From positions 1 to 64,000 of the forward strand of contig CAIKND010000157.1 in NCBI GenBank assembly GCA_903828675.1: 64,000 nucleotides of DNA, written 5' to 3'. A model generated the notes under the pieces. It did not search any database and was not told the origin of the DNA. It worked only from the letters and a program-made list of their open reading frames with translations. Positions within the stretch are counted from its first letter, which is position 1. Each line of letters starts with the position of its first letter. The stretch comes from an uncultured Acidobacteriaceae bacterium. Its GTDB lineage: Bacteria; Acidobacteriota; Terriglobia; Terriglobales; Acidobacteriaceae. Both the position numbers and the translations under genes were made by a program. Shown piece by piece: positions 25,271 to 34,891 of this stretch.

Positions 25271-27322
25271 ATGCCCGATTATTACCACGTTCCAGCGCTT
25301 GTGCTCTCCGTACTTCTCCTCCCCGCCTTCGGGTATCTATATCTGCGCTTCAGGGATACACGCACTTTGTTGTGGTTTCTGGGCTTCCTTTTCGCCATGG
25401 CATCGATGCTCCTTCTCTACACGTCGGGGCCGTGGAGTTTAGCCGGAAGCTTACACCCCTGGGTGGCATCTGCGGGTCAGACGTCAATGCTGATCAGTTC
25501 CGCCCTGTTTCTTGGCTCGCTGTCGCCGTCGCGCTTTCGTGTCGGGCGATTCCATGTCCTCTATGTCATCCCCTATACGCTTCCGCTGGTTGCCTATTCG
25601 ATTCTACTGAATGGTGTCTTTCATGGACGGCCGCCGGGCGGGCTTATGTCGCTGATTCTGCCCGCTATGGGAGTGCTCGCCCTGCTCGTCGCTCTAATTT
25701 GGAGTTCCCAAAAGGGATCCATTCCTATCGCCATGAGTCTCGCGGTGTGCGCCGCGCTCGGTGGACTGGGCGGATGGGTCTTCTTTGCACAGGAACCCGC
25801 TTGGATGCTGGTTTTTGCCGAAAGCGCCAACCTGCTAATGGCGGCGATGCTCCTGCTCTTCGTCTTCCGGCGCTTTTCTCCGGGCGTGGTCCTCAGCGTG
25901 ATGGGCTTTGTGGCCTGGTCGCTCTCAGTTCTGGAGATCTTCCCCGCGATCAGCCTCAACGAACAGCTCGACCTCCAGCTGATCCACGTCATCGTGCTCG
26001 GCAAGGTGGTTGCGGCCATGGGCATGATTCTGCTGACCCTGGAAGATGAGCTGAACATAAACAAGTCTGCCCGGGAGCGCGAACACAGAGCGCGGCGGGA
26101 GCTTGAAGCCTACACAAATATCATCCTCGCCCGGCGTCGGGTGGAGGACTTCGACCGCCAAGGCAGCGACATTTGCGAGATCGTGGTGGCCAACAGCCGA
26201 TTTGCACAGGCCGCACTTCTTCTGGAGAGCGGGGGCCGTTATCGCTTGGCGGGATCGGCTGGACTGGATGCGGCCACTGCCGCGGCCCTCAATGAGGTGG
26301 GCGCACGGATTCCGGCAGCAAACTTCCTCGCGCCCGGCTCCGCTCGTGCTGCCGTGGAGCACAGTCAGACGATGAGTCTCGACCTCACACCATGGCTAGG
26401 CCCTGGTGACGACCTGAAGCGGCTGCGATTCACCTCGGCCCTGGCCGTGCCCATGATTGGGCGCTCTGCCACTGAAGGCGTTCTGTTACTGGCCGGAATG
26501 CGCTCTAAAAAGGGCGGTTCCCAGGGGTCGTTTGGAGACTCGCTGCGCGCCGACGATCTGCTTCCCATCGAGATGTTGACCGCGCGTCTGCAGGCCACAC
26601 GTGGCCAGACCAGGATGTTTGAAAAGCTCATTGACTCAGAAAAATTTGCCGGCCTGGGTCAGCTGGCCAGCAACGTGACCCAACAGTTAAACAATCCCTT
26701 AACGGTGATTCTGGGCTACGCCTCCCTGCTGGAAGGGACGACCTCGCTCGACGACTATGGGCGCAAGGGTGTTGAGTCAATCCTGACCGAGGCACGGCGC
26801 ATGAGGTCCACTTTGGAGAGCCTGTCGCGCGTCTCGCGGCCTCAAGGCGACCAACTAACCGCCGTCTCGGTGGTGGAGTTGCTGGCCGATATGGAGCAGC
26901 TTCACAGTTCCGATTTTCTGCAGCGCTCGATAGAATTCAGGCTCAGCGTCGCGCCATCCCTCCCCAGGGTCATGTGCAGCGCCCAGCAGTTGCGCCAGGC
27001 AGTTCTGCACTGCTTGCAGTATGCGATGGCGGCGGTTGAGAATCAGGGGCAGGCTCCAGCCCTGGACGAGCCGAAGACTATCCGTCTTGAGGCCACAAGC
27101 GAGGGAGGCGTGGTGCAGATTCTAGTGGCCCACACGGGCCAGGGCTTCCCCTATCCCGAGCGTGCCTTCGACCCATTCGTCCCCGCGCAGGCCGGCGGGG
27201 AAACAGTTGGTCTCGGCCTGAGCCTATGCGCTACGATTCTGCGCGACAACAACGGACGCGCCTCGGCCATTAATCTCGAGCCTCGCGGTGCGGCCATTCT
27301 GCTGGAACTTCGCTCGGCCTAA
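25271..27322 (+). CDS. Membrane histidine-kinase-like protein lacking the phospho-acceptor histidine
   Basis: This 683-residue protein has about seven N-terminal membrane segments (residues 1-250), a short coiled-coil linker, a GAF-like region (about 290-430) and a kinase core. The H-box reads EKFAGLGQLASNVTQQLNNP, with Gln471 where kinases have the phosphorylated His and Gln472 in place of the adjacent acid. The N-box (QAVLHCLQYAMAAV) lacks the usual Asn. The G-boxes (GQGFPYPERAFDPF, VGLGLSLC) are largely kept. It is therefore probably a pseudokinase that binds or regulates another kinase, or a signalling scaffold. No response regulator is adjacent. The membrane domain suggests sensing from the envelope. 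Confidence 0.85.
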   Translation: MPDYYHVPALVLSVLLLPAFGYLYLRFRDTRTLLWFLGFLFAMASMLLLYTSGPWSLAGSLHPWVASAGQTSMLISSALFLGSLSPSRFRVGRFHVLYVIPYTLPLVAYSILLNGVFHGRPPGGLMSLILPAMGVLALLVALIWSSQKGSIPIAMSLAVCAALGGLGGWVFFAQEPAWMLVFAESANLLMAAMLLLFVFRRFSPGVVLSVMGFVAWSLSVLEIFPAISLNEQLDLQLIHVIVLGKVVAAMGMILLTLEDELNINKSAREREHRARRELEAYTNIILARRRVEDFDRQGSDICEIVVANSRFAQAALLLESGGRYRLAGSAGLDAATAAALNEVGARIPAANFLAPGSARAAVEHSQTMSLDLTPWLGPGDDLKRLRFTSALAVPMIGRSATEGVLLLAGMRSKKGGSQGSFGDSLRADDLLPIEMLTARLQATRGQTRMFEKLIDSEKFAGLGQLASNVTQQLNNPLTVILGYASLLEGTTSLDDYGRKGVESILTEARRMRSTLESLSRVSRPQGDQLTAVSVVELLADMEQLHSSDFLQRSIEFRLSVAPSLPRVMCSAQQLRQAVLHCLQYAMAAVENQGQAPALDEPKTIRLEATSEGGVVQILVAHTGQGFPYPERAFDPFVPAQAGGETVGLGLSLCATILRDNNGRASAINLEPRGAAILLELRSA

Positions 27323-27407
27323 AGGGCAGGGAACCCAAAACCCACCGCACCGTTCAATCTGCGACCTGATCTCCACCGCAATTACAGAATCCGTAGAATA
27401 GATATGG

Positions 27408-29387
27408 ATGGCATTTACCGAACAATATGACGTGGTCGTTGTAGGCGCTGGGCACGCTGGCTGCGAGGCTGCGATGGCCGCGGCGCGCATGGGGCTCAAA
27501 ACCGCGCTCATCACCATGAACATGGACCTGATCGCGCAGATGAGCTGCAATCCGGCCGTCGGCGGCGTGGCCAAGGGACACCTGGTGCGCGAGGTAGACG
27601 CTCTGGGCGGCATCATGGGCGAGGTGGCCGACGCTGTGGGCATCCAGTTCCGGCTGCTCAACACATCGCGCGGCCCGGCGGTGTGGAGTCCCCGTGCGCA
27701 GTGCGACAAGCAACTTTACCGCGTAAAGATGCGCGAGGTTCTTGAAGGCCAATCGGACCTGCACATTCGCCAGGCCGAGGTCGTAGACCTGGTAATCGAA
27801 GAGGGAACCGGGGATAGCGGGCGTCGCCGGGTATTGGGGCTTAAGCTGCGCGATGGTCGCAGGCTGCTGGCCGGGGCAACCATCATCACTACCGGCACTT
27901 TTCTCAACGGGCTGATCCACTGCGGCGAAGAGAAATATCCTGCGGGGCGCAGCGGCGAGCCGGCCTCTGTCCTGTTGGGCGAAGCGCTTCGGGCACTGGG
28001 GCTCAGGACATGCAGGCTGAAGACAGGAACGCCGCCCCGACTGGATGGACGCACCATTCACTGGGACGCTTTCGAGGAACAGCCAGGCGACGCGGACCCC
28101 ACGCCATTCAGCTTCAGAACAAAGAAGATTGTGCAGCCGCAGATAAGCTGCCACATCGCCTTCACCACGCCGGAGACACTGCGCATCATCCGCGAAAACG
28201 TGCATCGCTCAGCCATGTACTCGGGGCGGATCGAAGGCATCGGCCCACGCTATTGCCCGTCTATCGAAGACAAGATCGTCAAATTCCCAGACAAAACGCA
28301 GCACCAGTTTTTCCTGGAGCCCGAGGGCCTGAACACCCATGAGGTGTACGTGAACGGCATGTCCACGTCGCTGCCCATGGAGGTGCAGTGGCAGATTGTG
28401 CACTCCATCCCTGGCCTCGATCAGGCCGAGATGCTGCGCCCCGGCTATGCCATTGAATACGACAGTGTGGACGCGACTGAACTGGACCGCACCTTGCGCG
28501 TGAAGAGCATGGAAGGCCTCTATCTGGCCGGGCAGATCAATGGGACCAGCGGCTATGAGGAGGCGGCCTGCCAAGGCATTATGGCGGGGATCAACGCGGC
28601 CTTATACCTGAAGGGCGAGCCGCCGTTCACGATGGATCGGAGCGAGGGCTACACGGGCATTCTGATTGACGACCTGATTTCGAAGGGCACCAACGAACCT
28701 TACCGCATGTTCACGTCACGGGCCGAGTTCCGGCTCCATCTGCGCATCGACAACGCCGATCGTCGCTTAACGCCCTACGGCCGAAAGCTGGGGCTCATCG
28801 GCGATGAGGCCTGGGCGGAGTACGAGCGAAAACAGGCGCGCATGGCGGTTCTGGAGCGGCTTTTGACCACGGGCAAATTGAGTGCCGAGCGACTGCAGGC
28901 TGCTGGGTTCGGTGCGCAGACGGCAACTGCCGGACTGACCTGGGCGCAACTGCTGAAGCGGCCCGAGGTAACCATCGAGCCGGTGCTTGGGGCGATGTAT
29001 GAGGGCCTGGTTCAGGAACCCCTGCTGGCTGAGTTGACGGCCGCACTGGCGAGCAATCCAGATCCGAGCGGAAAGCAGGAAACTCGTTTGCCCAGCGTAA
29101 TACGCAATGAGGTACGCGCTGTCGAGACCGAGATCAAGTTTGCCGGCTACCTCGATCAGCAGAAGAAGTCGATCGCGAAGCTGAAGGCTGCCGAGGCTGT
29201 AGCGATTCCGGAGTGGATGGATTACAGCTCGATCAGCGGCCTGTCGCGGGAGATGCGCGAGACGCTGGAACGGGTGCGCCCCATTACGATTGGCCAGGCC
29301 AGCCGGATTCCCGGCGTAACGCCGGCGGCGTTGAGCCTGGTTCATGTGTCAATCCGGGTGCAGGGTTCCCGGCGCGCGGCAAACTAA
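27408..29387 (+). CDS. mnmG: tRNA uridine-5-carboxymethylaminomethyl synthesis enzyme MnmG (GidA)
   Basis: This 659-residue FAD protein works with MnmE to modify the wobble uridine (U34) of several tRNAs. The N-terminal [16 protein letters not shown] is the FAD-binding fold. The conserved [20 protein letters not shown] and the active-site region [20 protein letters not shown] are present. The C-terminal helical domain for MnmE/tRNA contact is complete ([28 protein letters not shown]). The length is normal. The ribosome site is weak. mnmE and rsmG are not adjacent. Confidence 0.96.
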   Translation: MAFTEQYDVVVVGAGHAGCEAAMAAARMGLKTALITMNMDLIAQMSCNPAVGGVAKGHLVREVDALGGIMGEVADAVGIQFRLLNTSRGPAVWSPRAQCDKQLYRVKMREVLEGQSDLHIRQAEVVDLVIEEGTGDSGRRRVLGLKLRDGRRLLAGATIITTGTFLNGLIHCGEEKYPAGRSGEPASVLLGEALRALGLRTCRLKTGTPPRLDGRTIHWDAFEEQPGDADPTPFSFRTKKIVQPQISCHIAFTTPETLRIIRENVHRSAMYSGRIEGIGPRYCPSIEDKIVKFPDKTQHQFFLEPEGLNTHEVYVNGMSTSLPMEVQWQIVHSIPGLDQAEMLRPGYAIEYDSVDATELDRTLRVKSMEGLYLAGQINGTSGYEEAACQGIMAGINAALYLKGEPPFTMDRSEGYTGILIDDLISKGTNEPYRMFTSRAEFRLHLRIDNADRRLTPYGRKLGLIGDEAWAEYERKQARMAVLERLLTTGKLSAERLQAAGFGAQTATAGLTWAQLLKRPEVTIEPVLGAMYEGLVQEPLLAELTAALASNPDPSGKQETRLPSVIRNEVRAVETEIKFAGYLDQQKKSIAKLKAAEAVAIPEWMDYSSISGLSREMRETLERVRPITIGQASRIPGVTPAALSLVHVSIRVQGSRRAAN

Positions 29388-29443
29388 GGTTTGCCGCCCA
29401 AGCCATCGTGTTACACAGCGCCTTTCTGGTTCCCGGCAATTGC

Positions 29444-31390
29444 TTAATCCAATCTGTCTTCTGGAATGGTCCGGAGTTGAAACTGCTTGACCAGTGACTC
29501 GATGGAGTTGGCAGTGCCCAGCAATTCGCCTGCGGCCGCAACCACCTGTTCAGAGCTCGCAGCGCTTTGCTGCGCGCTCGACGCAACTTGAGATATGGTG
29601 TCGCTAACGCCGTTGGCCGCCGCCGCCTCATCGCGGGCGGCTTGGGCAATCTGGTCCACGCGCCCGTCCACTTCAATCACCAACGCAGCAATATGTTCAA
29701 AGGTGCTGCTCAGTCCAGAGATCGTTTCGGCGCCTTCAGCCGCGCGCGTGTGTGCGGCGAGGATGCTGCTGGCTGCCTGCGCCGTCTCTTCCGCGATACC
29801 ACTCACGAGTGACGTCACTTGATGTGTGGCCTGGGTGGTGCGCTCGGCCAGTCGTCGCACTTCCCCTGCAACCACGGCAAACCCGCGCCCGTGTTCTCCC
29901 GCCCGGGCCGCTTCGATTGAAGCATTTAGTGCCAGCAGGTTTGTCGAAGAGGCAATCTCGTTTATGACCCCTACGATCGAACCGATTTGCCGGGCGCGCT
30001 CGTTCAAGGTGGCCACACTGTCGGCGCTGTGCTGCGTTTCCTCTGCGAGCCCACGAATCATCGAGACCGCGGATGCTACCAGGATGTTTCCCTGTCGCGC
30101 GGCATCTGCCGCGGCCCTTGCATGTTCAGAGGCGTCGTCGGTGTGGCTTGCATTGCTGACAATGTCGCGTGACAGTTGTGTCGCCGCGGCGGATGCTTGC
30201 TCCGCGCCGAGTTGCTGATCGGCCAGGCGGGCCACCGCTTCGGCAGCTATCCCACGAATCTCGTTTGATTTGGCTGTTGTCGCCGCCGAACCGTCTCGAA
30301 CTTCAAGCAGGGTTTTTCGCATTCGAAGCACAAACCTGTTGAAACTTGCAGCCAGAGCGCCAACCTCGTCTTTTCGGCTGGCTTCCAGTAGCGTATTCAG
30401 GTCGGCATTGTCCAACCGGCCAGTAAGATCGCGCAAAGGGAGAATAGCGAGCCGGTTCAGCAGAATGAACTGGAGCAAAATGATCAGACCAACCAGAACG
30501 ACGGTTTCCAGGCCCAATACCAGCAAGGTCTTCACCAGTCGCAAGTTGACGTCGGAATCAGGGTAGGCGGTCAGAACCGTGTAACCCCAGCTGGGAAAGA
30601 GCTCCTCATGCACGGTCCAGCCGCGTGGGTTATTGCGCAACCTTTCCACCTCAGCTTCAGAGACCTTGTCGCCGTGAAAGGCCAGCTTTCCAGAGGGCTC
30701 GATGAAAGCAACAAAGCCATGATCGAGGATGGTGGCATCCTCGATGGTCTTGCCGAGAGCAGCCACCGAATCCAGCCTGTATCCGGTAAACCAGGCCCCC
30801 ACTATCTTTCCGGCGCCATCCATCATCGGCGCATAACTGGTGATGTACGGTGCGCCAAGAATGTTTACCACGCCACTGAACGGCCTTCCCTGCCTAAGAG
30901 CCGCAAAGGCCTTGCCCTTTGGGTCGAGCGGGGTACCCACGGCGCGAGATCCGTCGGCCTTCAGCACGTTAGTGCTAACGCGCGTGAAACTGCTTCCGTC
31001 CCAGACAAAAAGGGTGGCGGTGCCCTCTGCCAGGCTTTTCACATGGTCCACCACGGCATAGTTCAGTATCTGGGATTCAGTTCCGAGATAGAGATTGGGA
31101 ACAGTCTCGCCGGAGACCACGGCCGTGCCCTTCAGAGAGGGCACTCCCTTGAGCCTGCCCAGCTCCTCGAGAATGTGCATTGAACTCGCGACCTGCGCAC
31201 GGGTGAGCTGGTCAATGGTCTCGATGCGGCCAATTGCCGCAGACGATTGGCGGCTCGCTTCCCCGGCGGCCTCGCTATGTGTTCGAGCGGAGAAGTAGAA
31301 CCACGTAAAGGCGCCAAATGCCATGCAAGCGAAAAGGACCAGAATCAGCGTAGAGACAACCAGGCGCAAGCCGAGCGATGAATGCTTCAT
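29444..31390 (-). CDS. Methyl-accepting chemotaxis protein with periplasmic Cache domain
   Basis: This 648-residue chemoreceptor has TM1 at about residues 8-32, a periplasmic Cache3/Cache2-type sensing domain (about 35-290), TM2 near 290-315, a HAMP segment and a cytoplasmic coiled-coil signalling domain. The hairpin tip [20 protein letters not shown] and the flanking [20 protein letters not shown] are diagnostic. It would bind a small ligand in the periplasm and control CheA. No other che genes are in the window, so it is an orphan receptor. The ligand is unknown; Cache domains often bind carboxylates or amino acids. Confidence 0.93.
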   Translation of the reverse strand: MKHSSLGLRLVVSTLILVLFACMAFGAFTWFYFSARTHSEAAGEASRQSSAAIGRIETIDQLTRAQVASSMHILEELGRLKGVPSLKGTAVVSGETVPNLYLGTESQILNYAVVDHVKSLAEGTATLFVWDGSSFTRVSTNVLKADGSRAVGTPLDPKGKAFAALRQGRPFSGVVNILGAPYITSYAPMMDGAGKIVGAWFTGYRLDSVAALGKTIEDATILDHGFVAFIEPSGKLAFHGDKVSEAEVERLRNNPRGWTVHEELFPSWGYTVLTAYPDSDVNLRLVKTLLVLGLETVVLVGLIILLQFILLNRLAILPLRDLTGRLDNADLNTLLEASRKDEVGALAASFNRFVLRMRKTLLEVRDGSAATTAKSNEIRGIAAEAVARLADQQLGAEQASAAATQLSRDIVSNASHTDDASEHARAAADAARQGNILVASAVSMIRGLAEETQHSADSVATLNERARQIGSIVGVINEIASSTNLLALNASIEAARAGEHGRGFAVVAGEVRRLAERTTQATHQVTSLVSGIAEETAQAASSILAAHTRAAEGAETISGLSSTFEHIAALVIEVDGRVDQIAQAARDEAAAANGVSDTISQVASSAQQSAASSEQVVAAAGELLGTANSIESLVKQFQLRTIPEDRLD

Positions 31391-31721
31391 GATGGATACC
31401 TGCCCTCCGTCCCCGCAGTGGCCTGCTCACTAGATGACCGTGGTGCCGGACTTTCCTTGGTGCTTCATCGGCAGTCCGGGGGAAGTACTTGAATGCGAGG
31501 GGATTATGGGCCAACAGAAGACGATCAACTACCAAGGGTCAGTCCACGCCCTTCAGCCGGTCTAGCTCCAGGGGATGCGGCATACGTCGAGGGCGAGTCT
31601 ACGAAAAGGCGTGCGGTCACGCCTCATGCAGACTCAACCAGTCGGAATCGTTACTGTAGGCGGCGCACACAAGTCGACTCGACAAAGGCCGGAAGATCCC
31701 CGGTAGCCGGACAGGGTGGCG
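31391..31721. other. Gap upstream of the chemoreceptor: no feature seen
   Basis: No convincing gene, hairpin or repeat was found in these 331 bases. They should contain the chemoreceptor promoter, but I cannot point to it. Confidence 0.4.
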
Positions 31722-32315
31722 TTACTGATTGCTCTTGTCGCTCTTCCCGAACAACGGAATGTGGAATGGCATTTCAGCGTTGGACTGCTTCTTGCCCTTG
31801 GCGTTCGATTCCTCCCGCAGCGCGGTGCGCTGGGAGTTGACGCACACCCAGCCGCCGTGGAGGCGCTCGAAAACGTGGGTAAAGACGCCCTTTTCGTCCA
31901 CCTGAGAGGAATTCACCCTGTGGTGCAGCGTGTAAGTGCCGTTGGCAACCGCAATGTCGCCCAGCATGCGCACCGTCACCACCCGCTGGGTGATGTACAG
32001 CGTCTTGTCTTCTCCAGTCATTACCTGAACAAGTTGCTGATTGCGCGTGGTAATGTCGCCAGTTGCCGAAACATCCACAAACAGGGGAGACAGCACCAGC
32101 TCAAGGCTGTACTGGTCGCGCTGGTTGACGGCGCTGGACCAGGTGTCCTCTATCTTTTGAAACTGGCCGATCTCGGGGCTTTCCGCAGAGGTCACCGCAG
32201 GCTTGGCAGCGGCCGGGCCCGCGGACGCTGCAGGATCTGGATTCTGGGCGATTGCAAAGCAACAAGTGAGGAAAAAAACAGACGGATAGACCGAAAATCG
32301 AATCATGGGCAGCAT
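31722..32315 (-). CDS. Exported NTF2-like (DUF4440/SnoaL-like) protein
   Basis: This 197-residue protein has a signal peptide (RFSVYPSVFFLTCCFAIAQ), an Ala/Pro linker and an NTF2-like cone-shaped domain (about 60-165) with segments such as EDTWSSAVNQRD, LFVDVSATGDI and the closing FERLHGGWVCVNSQRT. Many such proteins bind small hydrophobic molecules; no activity can be assigned. The ATG at 32315 has AGGTGGGAG upstream; the ATG at 32306 is an alternative. It lies downstream of the CRP/FNR gene on the same strand with 71 bases between, so co-transcription is possible. Confidence 0.78.
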   Translation of the reverse strand: MLPMIRFSVYPSVFFLTCCFAIAQNPDPAASAGPAAAKPAVTSAESPEIGQFQKIEDTWSSAVNQRDQYSLELVLSPLFVDVSATGDITTRNQQLVQVMTGEDKTLYITQRVVTVRMLGDIAVANGTYTLHHRVNSSQVDEKGVFTHVFERLHGGWVCVNSQRTALREESNAKGKKQSNAEMPFHIPLFGKSDKSNQ

Positions 32316-32386
32316 GTACTCCCACCTAACATGATACCGCCGCAAAGTCGCTGTTCCGTGAATGCGGGGCAGGGAAAAGCCGGAAC

Positions 32387-33181
32387 CTAGAGCAGCGCCT
32401 GCAACCGGTCCGGGTGATGGATCGTCACCAGAGAGTCTTCAATCGAGATCCAGCCTTCCTTGCGGAACTGGCCGAGCGTGCGGGTGACGGTCTCCCGCGT
32501 GGTGCAGGTCATGGAAGCCATCTCTTCGTGGGTAAGCAGCAGCGGAAAGCGGAACTCGCCGCCGTTGAGATGCTCCCCAATCTGATGCGCCAACTCCAGC
32601 AGCAGCCTTCCCAGGCGGGCGGCCACAGTCTCAGAGAGCGCGATGCGGCAGGCGTCCTGCAATGCGAACCGGTATTCCTGGCAGATGCACTGGACAGCGC
32701 GCATTTGCGCTTCTTTATGGCTGCGCAGGAAGCTCAGGAACCTGTCCCGCTCAACCGGGCGCAACTGGGCGGTAGTCAAAGACTCCGCGGAGACTTCGTA
32801 GAGCCCGTGGGACAGAACCGCGTACAGGCCCAGCATGGACCCCGGTCCGGCAACACGCACGATCATCTGCCGGTCGTCCATGCGGCCAGTGGTGAGCTTT
32901 AGATAGCCGCTACATATTAGATAAAGGCAGCGGGCGTCTTCACCCTGGGTAAAAAGTGAGGCTTGGGAGGGGAGAGATATGGTGCTGGTGGCCAGTTCAA
33001 GATCGGCCAGCACTGCACTGCCGAGTGAGCAAAACCACCCGGGACGACGGTTGGAACAGGCCGCACACCCTGCCGGAACCTGCCGGGTCATGTGCCTTTG
33101 CCGCGTCTGTATTTCTGCCACTACTTGCGAATTCGCCATGGTCTTGCCCCGTCTATCGTCCATCAAGCCCATTAATCTCAT
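32387..33181 (-). CDS. CRP/FNR-family transcription regulator
   Basis: This protein of up to 264 residues has a cyclic-nucleotide-binding-like N-terminal fold, a dimerisation helix and a C-terminal winged helix (LTHEEMASMTCTTRETVTRT). In the recognition helix Arg229, Glu230 and Arg234 match the E. coli CRP residues that read TGTGA. The N-terminus carries Cys39, Cys42 and Cys51 (Cx2Cx8C), reminiscent of the FNR oxygen-sensing cluster but with wider spacing, plus Cys85 and Cys90. It may thus sense oxygen or redox state through an Fe-S cluster, though effector binding is unproven. The start is uncertain (33181 or 33139). A TGTGA-N6-TCAC site in its own promoter suggests autoregulation, and four similar sites elsewhere suggest a regulon. 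Confidence 0.9.
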   Translation of the reverse strand: MRLMGLMDDRRGKTMANSQVVAEIQTRQRHMTRQVPAGCAACSNRRPGWFCSLGSAVLADLELATSTISLPSQASLFTQGEDARCLYLICSGYLKLTTGRMDDRQMIVRVAGPGSMLGLYAVLSHGLYEVSAESLTTAQLRPVERDRFLSFLRSHKEAQMRAVQCICQEYRFALQDACRIALSETVAARLGRLLLELAHQIGEHLNGGEFRFPLLLTHEEMASMTCTTRETVTRTLGQFRKEGWISIEDSLVTIHHPDRLQALL

Positions 33182-33299
33182 CCCGTTTCTGAACTCCCGC
33201 GTCTCCGCAAGCGTTGCAGTCGAGGTGAAAACGCCCTGGGCATCCCGGGAAAGAGGCTTTTCTCTAACCTGAGTTTGCCGCAGCAGTGAAGGTAGATGA

Positions 33300-33315
33300 T
33301 GTGATGGGGCTCACG
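33300..33315. promoter_or_regulatory. CRP/FNR-type site TGTGATGGGGCTCACG upstream of the CRP/FNR gene
   Basis: TGTGA-N6-TCACG lies about 120 bp upstream of the CRP/FNR gene start. It differs from the hydrogenase site by one base over 16. Autoregulation is the simplest reading. Confidence 0.68.
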
Positions 33316-33611
33316 TCTATCCCGGTCAACGCGCACAGAACCACCACCTTCGCTCGTTGGCAAGACCCTGAGCTTCAAGAGATTTCCACAGGGCCAAGAT
33401 TTAATTCCGCCCTATGCCGCCCTCTAAAGACATAGGGTCGGGAAAAAAACGTTTGAAACTCCTGGGTACTATGCCCAAAACGGGAAAGGGGCTGAACTGT
33501 GATTTAGAAGCAGAGGAGAGTCCATTCCGGCCGAACTGGAAACTTGGGTCCCTGACAGGCCATATCACCCGTGGACAGGAAATTGAAACTGAAACTATTG
33601 CGTTTATGGTG

Positions 33612-33627
33612 TGTGATGGACATCACC
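33612..33627. promoter_or_regulatory. CRP/FNR-type site TGTGATGGACATCACC upstream of the decaheme cytochrome
   Basis: TGTGA-N6-TCACC lies 171 bp upstream of the decaheme cytochrome start, in the 617-bp divergent gap with the CRP/FNR gene. The two sites in this gap are about 300 bp apart, one near each gene. No credible small gene was found between them. Confidence 0.65.
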
Positions 33628-33798
33628 GCAGGACACCATGACAAGACCGTAATCTTCACCGCAAGTAGTGATGCTCCGCACAAAGCGCAGCTTCCCGACA
33701 GCAAGGCCCAGCAAATCTGATGCAGGTCCGGCAATTCCGAAAGGAATATGTCCCGGTCAGTATCAGAATCGCTGGTAAAGTTGTCTTCGAGGGGCGCA

Positions 33799-34791
33799 AT
33801 GAGAGCAGCCAAGGCGGTATTTTTCATGCATAAAGATAGGCCAGTAACAAGATTTCCATTCAGTGCGGCTTCGGGAAATATCCCGGGACTGCGAGCTTGT
33901 TTGATGTTGACGCTGGGCGCAGCGATCCTGTGCGCTACCGCGCTGGCTGCTCCGCCTGCAAAGGCTAAACCGGCCAACACCGATACCAAGGCTGCCGTTG
34001 CGGGGGACTTTGTGGGCTCGGACACCTGTGCAACCTGCCATGAAGCGGTAGCCAAGAAATTCGCCGACAACCCGCACACGAAGATGGCCGAGATGCACGG
34101 GAGCAACGGGGCCACCTGCGAAAACTGCCACGGCGCCGGCAAGGCCCACGTGGACGGCGGCGGCGACGTCACCAAGATCTTCAATCCCGGCAAGGCCTCA
34201 GCCAAGGAAGTGGATGCCAAGTGCCAGAGTTGCCATTCGGGCGCGCATCCCAACTTCGACCGCTCGCCGCACGCCAGGGCGAATGTGAGCTGCATCGCCT
34301 GCCACAGCGTCCATGCCAGCAAGGACGAAAAGTTGCTGAAAGCCGCAGAGCCCACTCTCTGCTTCCAGTGTCACAACGACGTCAAGCCGGCCTTCTCAAT
34401 GCCCTTCCACCACAAGGTGAACGAGGGCGCGGTCAAGTGCGGCGACTGCCATGATGTGCACGGCACCTTCGGGAACAGCAACCTCAAGTCAACTGCCGAT
34501 CAGAACGCAATCTGCACCAAGTGCCACATGGATAAGCGTGGTCCGTTCATCTTCGAACATGCTCCGGTCAAGGGTGAGGGCTGCCTGGCTTGCCACACGC
34601 CGCACGGCTCGCAAAACGCCCGGCTGCTGAACGCGCCGAACGTGAATGCACTTTGCAAGGAATGCCACTCGTCGGTGGTTGCAGGTTCAATGCACAACCT
34701 GAACGCGGCTGGCTCGAACGACGTGACACCCTGCATTGACTGCCACACGATGGTGCACGGCACGAACCTGGATCGATACCTGAAGCGTTAG
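33799..34791 (+). CDS. Decaheme c-type cytochrome, MtrA/DmsE family
   Basis: This 330-residue periplasmic protein has ten CxxCH heme motifs, counted directly: CATCH, CENCH, CQSCH, CIACH, CFQCH, CGDCH, CTKCH, CLACH, CKECH, CIDCH. Length and heme number match MtrA/DmsE/PioA, which plug into an outer-membrane porin and carry electrons across the membrane. A signal peptide with a long N-region precedes the cleavage zone (ACLMLTLGAAILCATALAAP). The ATG at 33799 follows GAGGGG and is preferred over upstream ATG 33748. It heads a run of electron-transfer genes and has a CRP/FNR-type site upstream. Direction of flow (metal reduction or oxidation) cannot be told from sequence. Confidence 0.93.
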   Translation: MRAAKAVFFMHKDRPVTRFPFSAASGNIPGLRACLMLTLGAAILCATALAAPPAKAKPANTDTKAAVAGDFVGSDTCATCHEAVAKKFADNPHTKMAEMHGSNGATCENCHGAGKAHVDGGGDVTKIFNPGKASAKEVDAKCQSCHSGAHPNFDRSPHARANVSCIACHSVHASKDEKLLKAAEPTLCFQCHNDVKPAFSMPFHHKVNEGAVKCGDCHDVHGTFGNSNLKSTADQNAICTKCHMDKRGPFIFEHAPVKGEGCLACHTPHGSQNARLLNAPNVNALCKECHSSVVAGSMHNLNAAGSNDVTPCIDCHTMVHGTNLDRYLKR

Positions 34792-34792
34792 C

Positions 34793-34843
34793 CGGCGTCC
34801 CGCCTGCCCCGGAACACAAGTCCGGCGCAGAGCGGGACAGCCG
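34793..34843 (+). other. Intercistronic hairpin between the decaheme and porin genes
   Basis: CGGC-TCCCGC pairs with GCGGGA-GCCG, with CCGGA/TCCGG nested in the loop. It could set the ratio of the two messages or act as a partial terminator. Confidence 0.4.
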
Positions 34844-34891
34844 TCAACTAGTTTCAGACACGACACGAGACGCTACGAAGTGAGGCTTTTT

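Noticed and set aside
33414-33641. 75-codon frame in the CRP/decaheme promoter gap
   Set aside because: No ribosome site or family, and it overlaps the CRP/FNR-type site at 33612; it looks like chance.
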